This document shows, piece by piece, positions 6,880-7,507 of a DNA stretch of 7,507 nucleotides. The notes beneath the pieces are model-generated. The model saw only the letters and a list, made by a program, of their open reading frames with translations, was not told the origin of the DNA and did no database searches. The stretch comes from Bacillota bacterium. GTDB lineage: Bacteria > Bacillota > Bacilli > Lactobacillales > Streptococcaceae. The stretch lies in NCBI GenBank assembly GCA_021781855.1, contig JAJXWC010000108.1:1-7507 (forward strand). The letters run 5' to 3'. Positions within the stretch are counted from its first letter, which is position 1. Every line of letters starts with the position of its first letter. Both the position numbers and the translations under genes were made by a program.

Positions 6880-7134
6880 ATGACTACACTTACAATCAAT
6901 AAATGGGGAAATTCCAAAGGTTTGCGTCTGAAAAATGACTTGTTGACAAGCCTTGGCTGGACGAATGCGAAAGAAGTACGTGCGGAGATTACAGAGGACA
7001 AGAAGCTGATTATTTCGCTGTCGCCGACAGAAGACGACGGCTCGCTGGCTTTTCTTTTTCGTGATTATGAGGACGACGGAATTCGTGAGGAGCTTCTTGA
7101 CTTTGGCGAGCCCGTGGGGGAGGAAGCATGGTAA
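6880..7134 (+). CDS. mazE: MazE-like antitoxin (AbrB/SpoVT fold)
   Basis: The 84-residue protein begins with the swapped-hairpin DNA-binding pattern of MazE/AbrB antitoxins: INKWGNSKGLRLKNDLL at residues 6-22, followed by a strand-rich segment through LIISLSP. The C-terminal half, from about residue 52 (GSLAFLFRDYEDDGIREELL onward), is acidic with spaced aromatic residues, as expected for the disordered tail that wraps round and blocks the toxin. Its role is to neutralise the downstream nuclease and to repress the shared promoter. AAGGAGGT ends six bases before the ATG. The toxin gene starts inside its last codons. The operon is richer in GC (two counted lines: 45% and 53%) than the HEPN gene upstream, so it probably arrived separately. 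Confidence 0.9.
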   Translation: MTTLTINKWGNSKGLRLKNDLLTSLGWTNAKEVRAEITEDKKLIISLSPTEDDGSLAFLFRDYEDDGIREELLDFGEPVGEEAW

Positions 7135-7463
7135 GAGTGCCGCAGCAAGGTGATATCGTCTGGGCAAATCTCAATCCGAAAAAGGGTCATGAGCAGCAAG
7201 GCTTTCGTCCGTTGATTGTCCTATCCAATGACTTGGTGTCGCAGCACACGAATGTCGTGATTGTCGCACCTATCTCAACGACGAAACGCCGTTTGCCTTT
7301 CTATGTGGAGTTGCCAAAAGACTATGAAACGCAAGGGACAGTCTTGCTGGATCAGCTCGTGACGATTGACTACACGGTACGTCATGCAGAGTATAAGGAG
7401 ACGGTATCAAGTGAGTTTTTGGAGCAGTTGCTTGATATTTCTCGGCGAATATTTTCAAAATGA
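7128..7463 (+). CDS. mazF: MazF/PemK family mRNA interferase toxin
   Basis: The 111-residue product is the normal size for MazF, a ribosome-independent endoribonuclease that cuts mRNA at short specific sequences and stops growth. It shows the family order: GDIVWANLNPKKGHEQQGFRP (8-28), VLSN, VAPISTTKRRLPF (46-58) and VLLDQLVTIDY. R27 and T51 align with the catalytic arginine and threonine of MazF (R25 and T48 in Bacillus subtilis), and no key residue is missing. ATG 7128 overlaps the antitoxin stop by 7 bases, and GGGGGAGG (7116-7123) lies 4 bases upstream, so translation is coupled to the antitoxin. Its cleavage sequence cannot be read from the protein. Confidence 0.94.
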   Translation: MVRVPQQGDIVWANLNPKKGHEQQGFRPLIVLSNDLVSQHTNVVIVAPISTTKRRLPFYVELPKDYETQGTVLLDQLVTIDYTVRHAEYKETVSSEFLEQLLDISRRIFSK

Positions 7464-7470
7464 AACGCAT

Positions 7471-7499
7471 TTGTCCATATATTTTGTTATACTTAAAAT
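7471..7499 (+). promoter_or_regulatory. Possible promoter for a gene beyond the window
   Basis: TTGTCC (7471-7476) is 17 bases from TAAAAT (7494-7499). Alternatively, TGT-TATACT (7485-7493) makes an extended -10 on its own. Both lie in the AT-rich end after the toxin stop. No terminator hairpin is visible between 7464 and the end. Confidence 0.35.
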
Positions 7500-7507
7500 C
7501 ATAGAAA

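Noticed and set aside
1..7507. Insertion sequence, phage integrase, attachment site or CRISPR array
   Set aside because: No transposase or recombinase motifs, no terminal inverted repeats flanking a gene, and no regularly spaced direct repeats were seen on either strand.

Overview
The window looks like chromosomal or large-plasmid DNA from a low-GC Gram-positive bacterium of the Lactobacillales, most likely Lactococcus or a close relative. The reasons are the AT-rich coding sequence, strong AGGAGG-type ribosome binding sites, extended -10 promoters (TGnTATAAT), and the residue pattern of the tRNA nucleotidyltransferase. The genus is an inference; no rRNA or other decisive marker is present. 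All genes read on the + strand.

Housekeeping part (1-1822). The 3' end of a GNAT acetyltransferase gene (1-444) enters from the left. A gene-free stretch follows (445-619) with inverted-repeat words and a weak terminator-like hairpin. Next is a complete class II CCA-adding enzyme, cca (620-1822).

Defence part (about 1827-6785). A consensus extended -10 lies just after the cca stop. It opens a roughly 110-nt leader with two overlapping, mutually exclusive hairpins and a possible 30-codon leader ORF that overlaps the start of the next gene. Three tightly coupled genes follow: a type III restriction-modification Mod methyltransferase (1952-3631), an unrecognised 310-residue protein with a canonical HEPN ribonuclease motif RNxxxH (3631-4563), and the type III Res helicase-endonuclease (4563-6785). 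Each junction is a one-base TAATG stop/start overlap. The HEPN gene therefore sits inside what is normally a two-gene mod-res operon. By analogy with the PrrC and RloC anticodon nucleases that travel with type I RM systems, it may be an RNA-targeting abortive-infection effector guarded by, or guarding, the RM complex. This is the most interesting object in the window.

Toxin-antitoxin part (6831-7463). A well-formed promoter with an inverted repeat over its -10 drives a mazE-mazF type antitoxin/toxin pair that is visibly more GC-rich than the RM genes. A possible promoter for a gene beyond the window ends the sequence.

Base composition is patchy. In 60-base lines counted by hand, the Mod target-recognition region and the HEPN gene are about 25-28% GC. 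The Mod catalytic flanks, Res and mazEF lines are about 40-53%. This suggests that specificity and effector modules have been exchanged within a more conserved RM frame.
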